Positions 6,467 to 8,027 of a stretch of DNA of 8,027 nt are shown here, one piece after another. Positions within the stretch are counted from its first letter, which is position 1. Each line of letters opens with the position of its first letter. This DNA is from Bacillota bacterium (GTDB taxonomy: Bacteria > Bacillota_A > Clostridia > Peptostreptococcales > Anaerovoracaceae): contig JAFYPY010000017.1 of assembly GCA_017547345.1 (NCBI GenBank), positions 1 through 8,027 on the forward strand. Reading direction: 5' to 3'. The position numbers were made by a program, and so were the translations under genes. Below the pieces are notes generated by a model. It saw only the letters and a list, made by a program, of their open reading frames with translations, had not been told where the DNA came from and ran no database searches.

Positions 6467-6781
6467 ATGAAAAGTTTTATAAGAAGAATAATGGAAATAT
6501 CTGAAAATATTAAAGACTTTATCAACCGAATGATTCCTTGGGTGTTCTTAATTACCGTTATTACACTTTTGGTTTTGCAGTTTGCAGGTATAATTGACGT
6601 GTTTGCTATATTTCCTTGGATAGCTAATAATTTGCTGACATTTTTCCTTTGGGTAATTGGTATATTGGTTGGTTTATTTTTACTAATATGCTTTTCCCCT
6701 GCTGTTATCATCATAGCAATATTAGCAGTTGTACTTTTAGTAATTATCCTTTTGGTCGGTGTGATTGGATCTATATTATAA
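6467..6781 (+). CDS. Unrecognised small membrane protein, 104 aa
   Basis: I do not recognise a family. The protein has a basic amphipathic N-terminus (KSFIRRIMEISENIKDFINR) and then almost wholly hydrophobic sequence in about three membrane segments (roughly 22-42, 53-75 and 78-103), ending directly in the last helix with no soluble tail. No catalytic motif or cysteine cluster is visible. AGAGG (6455-6459) lies 7 nt before the ATG, which supports real translation. A second small membrane protein follows 63 bp downstream with its own strong ribosome site. The two are probably on one transcript ending at the hairpin at 7120-7146. Similar short hydrophobic proteins serve as envelope-stress, holin-like or transporter-accessory proteins, but nothing in the sequence picks between these. 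Confidence 0.7.
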   Translation: MKSFIRRIMEISENIKDFINRMIPWVFLITVITLLVLQFAGIIDVFAIFPWIANNLLTFFLWVIGILVGLFLLICFSPAVIIIAILAVVLLVIILLVGVIGSIL

Positions 6782-6844
6782 TTTGAAAAATGATTTTTTG
6801 ATGGATTTGTACGCCTCTTTGAGAGAAAATTGGAGGTAAATAAA

Positions 6845-7084
6845 ATGAAATGGATTTTAATTATTATTGCTGCAATTATTCTTTGGCCAATCACGAAGCG
6901 CATATTGGGCTTTGCGCTCAAAATACTTACTTGGGTGCTATGGCCGATAGTTATCGTATTAATATTTGGCGCAATTTATTGTTTCGTGAAAGGTATGATT
7001 GCCGCAGGTATTGTACTAATTATACTCTCGGGAATTTTAGGAGGCATTATCTTTATACCTGACTGGTTTGATTATTTTGATTAA
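6845..7084 (+). CDS. Unrecognised small membrane protein, 79 aa
   Basis: A very hydrophobic 79-residue protein with about three membrane segments (roughly 2-15, 22-48 and 51-71) and a short acidic, aromatic end (PDWFDYFD). No known family is recognised. A TTG at 6830 is in frame, but it overlaps the GGAGG ribosome site (6832-6836); that site is 8 nt before the ATG at 6845, which is therefore the start. It follows the 104-residue membrane protein by 63 bp on the same strand and is likely co-transcribed. The two share size class and hydrophobicity, but I see no clear sequence similarity between them. A perfect terminator hairpin lies 35 bp after the stop. Confidence 0.7.
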   Translation: MKWILIIIAAIILWPITKRILGFALKILTWVLWPIVIVLIFGAIYCFVKGMIAAGIVLIILSGILGGIIFIPDWFDYFD

Positions 7085-7119
7085 TGTTCCTAAAACTTTG
7101 AAATAATGTATAAATCAAC

Positions 7120-7146
7120 AAAGCAGGGAATTGATTTCCCTGCTTT
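7120..7146. terminator. Bidirectional terminator hairpin
   Basis: A perfect 11-bp stem (AAAGCAGGGAA at 7120-7130 with its complement at 7136-7146) and a 5-nt loop, followed by TAAGATTTTT on the + strand. It separates the + strand membrane protein ending at 7084 from the convergent minus-strand gene ending at 7163. The minus-strand side is also T-rich, so it can serve both. Confidence 0.85.
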
Positions 7147-7162
7147 TAAGATTTTTGTGCTA

Positions 7163-7519
7163 TTAATTATCATCTGCCCATTCTTGCATTTCCATAATAG
7201 TTTCACCGTTCTCACGATAATATTCTTTCTCTTCTTCACTCAAATCGTCCCAGTGAGTAGAAGTGTCTGATGGCCTTTGTGAAACGAAAAATATAATGCC
7301 TATAGAAAGAATTATAGCAACAATTATAAATGCAATTTTTCGTCCTTTTGGCGAAAACTCATTATATATTCCACCTACAGTGAAGAATAATGCTACTAAT
7401 CCAAAGATAACAGCAAATAAAGGCATTTCACTTATAAAAAGGAATACAGAAGCTCCTCCTGCCATGATAACCATTCCTAACCAATATAGGCATCTTTGTA
7501 ATTTTGTCCAATTGTCCAT
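7163..7519 (-). CDS. Unrecognised membrane protein with acidic C-terminal tail, 118 aa
   Basis: No family is recognised. Three hydrophobic segments (about 11-29, 33-51 and 61-79) are followed by a charged, mostly acidic tail of about 38 residues rich in Glu, Asp, Trp and Tyr (HWDDLSEEEKEYYREN near 89-104), which is probably soluble. The loop between the second and third helix contains NEFSPKGRK. A good AAAGGAG ribosome site (7533-7527) lies 7 nt before the ATG. It is convergent with the two other small membrane proteins. It may be transcribed from the strong minus-strand promoter at 7787-7758 through the damaged ORF in front of it, or from a nearer promoter I could not make out. Function unknown. 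Confidence 0.72.
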   Translation of the reverse strand: MDNWTKLQRCLYWLGMVIMAGGASVFLFISEMPLFAVIFGLVALFFTVGGIYNEFSPKGRKIAFIIVAIILSIGIIFFVSQRPSDTSTHWDDLSEEEKEYYRENGETIMEMQEWADDN

Positions 7520-7568
7520 AAATTTACTCCTTTCAAAAGCATAGTGACTATTAATATTTGTCGTTTAG

Positions 7569-7745
7569 TTATTTTTCTTTTTTCTTTTCGAAAACCTTAC
7601 ACAATGATATGTGTTTTACTGCATACTGAGATGCTTCATCTTCTGTATCAAACACTTTTACATATGTCAGGTTTTTATTTGCATATTTATAATAATCTTC
7701 AATATGAGGTTTTCCAGCACCTATATTAAGAGTGTCCTAATCCAT
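7569..7745 (-). pseudogene. Small ORF of unknown function interrupted by TAG at codon 3
   Basis: On the minus strand, ATG GAT TAG (7745-7737) is followed in the same frame by 55 sense codons ending at TAA (7571-7569). The open part starts DTLNIGAGKPHIEDYYKYAN and ends with a lysine-rich tail (FEKKKEK). Composition looks like a real soluble protein: mixed charge, sensible hydrophobic spacing (TYVKVFDTEDEA) and no low-complexity sequence. No alternative start with a ribosome site lies after the TAG. A single base change (AAG or CAG to TAG) would explain it as a nonsense-inactivated 58-residue gene. It could instead be the C-terminal remnant of a longer gene. The ATG lies only about 6 nt after the predicted transcription start of a strong promoter and has no Shine-Dalgarno site. 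Not recognised; coding origin is inferred from composition only. Confidence 0.45.
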
Positions 7746-7757
7746 AGAATACTTTGT

Positions 7758-7787
7758 ATTATATCATATTACCGCAGTATATAACAA
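7758..7787 (-). promoter_or_regulatory. Strong minus-strand promoter next to the repeat array
   Basis: On the minus strand TTGTTA (7787-7782) is followed after 18 nt by a perfect TATAAT (7763-7758), itself preceded by TGA to give the extended -10 form. Predicted start near 7751. It points at the interrupted ORF (7745-7569) and, beyond that, at the 118-residue membrane protein. The first hexamer of the array begins 24 bp upstream of the -35 box. Confidence 0.65.
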
Positions 7788-7810
7788 TATCTTTTCATTA
7801 TATAGGCATG

Positions 7811-8024
7811 TTTCTCCCAAACTGCGAAATAAACGATTTTCAGGAGAACGTTACACACTTTTTTCTCCCACTTATCTTATGCGAGGGGTCTACGGAGAAG
7901 AAAACGGTGAAGTTTCTCCTATAGACTAAGATGAATAGTGAGATGGGAGAACAGGATGGTAGGAGTATGGTCCGATTAGGGCGTTTATTATGGATTTGGG
8001 AGAAAATAAATAACAAAATTCTCC
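7811..8024. repeat. Array of alternating inverted hexamers TTCTCC / GGAGAA
   Basis: TTCTCC starts at 7812, 7863, 7914 and 8019, and its complement GGAGAA starts at 7843, 7894, 7946 and 7999. A degenerate copy TGGTCC is at 7968. They alternate strictly, with start-to-start steps of 31, 20, 31, 20, 32, 22, 31 and 20. The unit can be read as GGAGAA-N14-TTCTCC repeated every 51-53 bp, or as TTCTCC-N25-GGAGAA modules joined by 14-bp linkers. Inner sequences differ between units, so it is not a CRISPR. Bases 7811-8005 also form a diverged inverted repeat centred near 7907. No convincing gene lies here on either strand. The last hexamer is 3 bases from the window edge, so the array may continue. Confidence 0.75.
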
Positions 8025-8027
8025 GTG

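Noticed and set aside
6445..6921. Minus-strand 158-residue ORF opposite the two small membrane proteins
   Set aside because: Asn/Ile/Lys/Thr-rich low-complexity translation typical of an antisense frame; the + strand genes have good ribosome sites and one promoter.
7544..7729. + strand 61-residue ORF
   Set aside because: No ribosome site, and a composition typical of an antisense shadow. The opposite strand reads as better protein.
7811..8027. CRISPR array
   Set aside because: The period of about 51 bp and the variable intervals are suggestive, but only 6 bases recur, they alternate in orientation, and there is no long identical repeat.
7931..8027. + strand ORF open to the window edge (starting MNSEMGEQDGRS)
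   Set aside because: Only about 32 codons, no ribosome binding site at the first ATG, and it runs through the half-site array. An open run of this length is expected by chance.

Overview
The window looks like chromosomal DNA from a low-GC, Gram-positive anaerobe of the Bacillota, most likely class Clostridia. The evidence is the AT-rich sequence, strong AAGGAG-type ribosome binding sites, extended -10 promoters, a YlmH protein and clostridial-type metal genes. I cannot name the species.

Left part (1-4247). A 5'-truncated AI-2E-family membrane transporter on the + strand meets a minus-strand block at a shared bidirectional terminator (855-916). In order of transcription, the minus-strand block is a small TSCPD-domain protein, a cation diffusion facilitator with a manganese-type N-D-D-D site and a duplicated C-terminal domain, then (behind its own extended -10 promoter) an NfeD-like protein, an SPFH/band-7 protein with a hendecad coiled coil, and a short DtxR/MntR-type metal-dependent repressor. 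The likely theme is metal export and metal sensing next to an NfeD-SPFH membrane-organising pair.

Middle (4365-6235). A + strand run encodes the S4-domain ribosome-associated protein YlmH, a ThiF/MoeB/HesA-type adenylating enzyme and a very small MOSC-like protein. The last two are translationally coupled and suggest sulfur-carrier or molybdenum-cofactor-type chemistry.

Right part (6236-8027). Two small + strand membrane proteins and one convergent minus-strand membrane protein, none recognised, are separated by a second bidirectional terminator. Upstream of the minus-strand gene lies a damaged or nonsense-interrupted small ORF with a strong promoter in front of it. Beyond that, 7811-8024 is a non-coding array in which the hexamer TTCTCC and its complement GGAGAA alternate at nearly constant spacings (31, 20, 31, 20, 32, 22, 31, 20). 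Most of it also forms a diverged inverted repeat of about 195 bp centred near 7907. This array is the least explained structure in the window. It runs up to the right edge and may continue past it.

Several starts were moved to the Met codon correctly spaced from a Shine-Dalgarno site: NfeD to 2729, the ThiF-like gene to 5214, and the small membrane protein to 6845.
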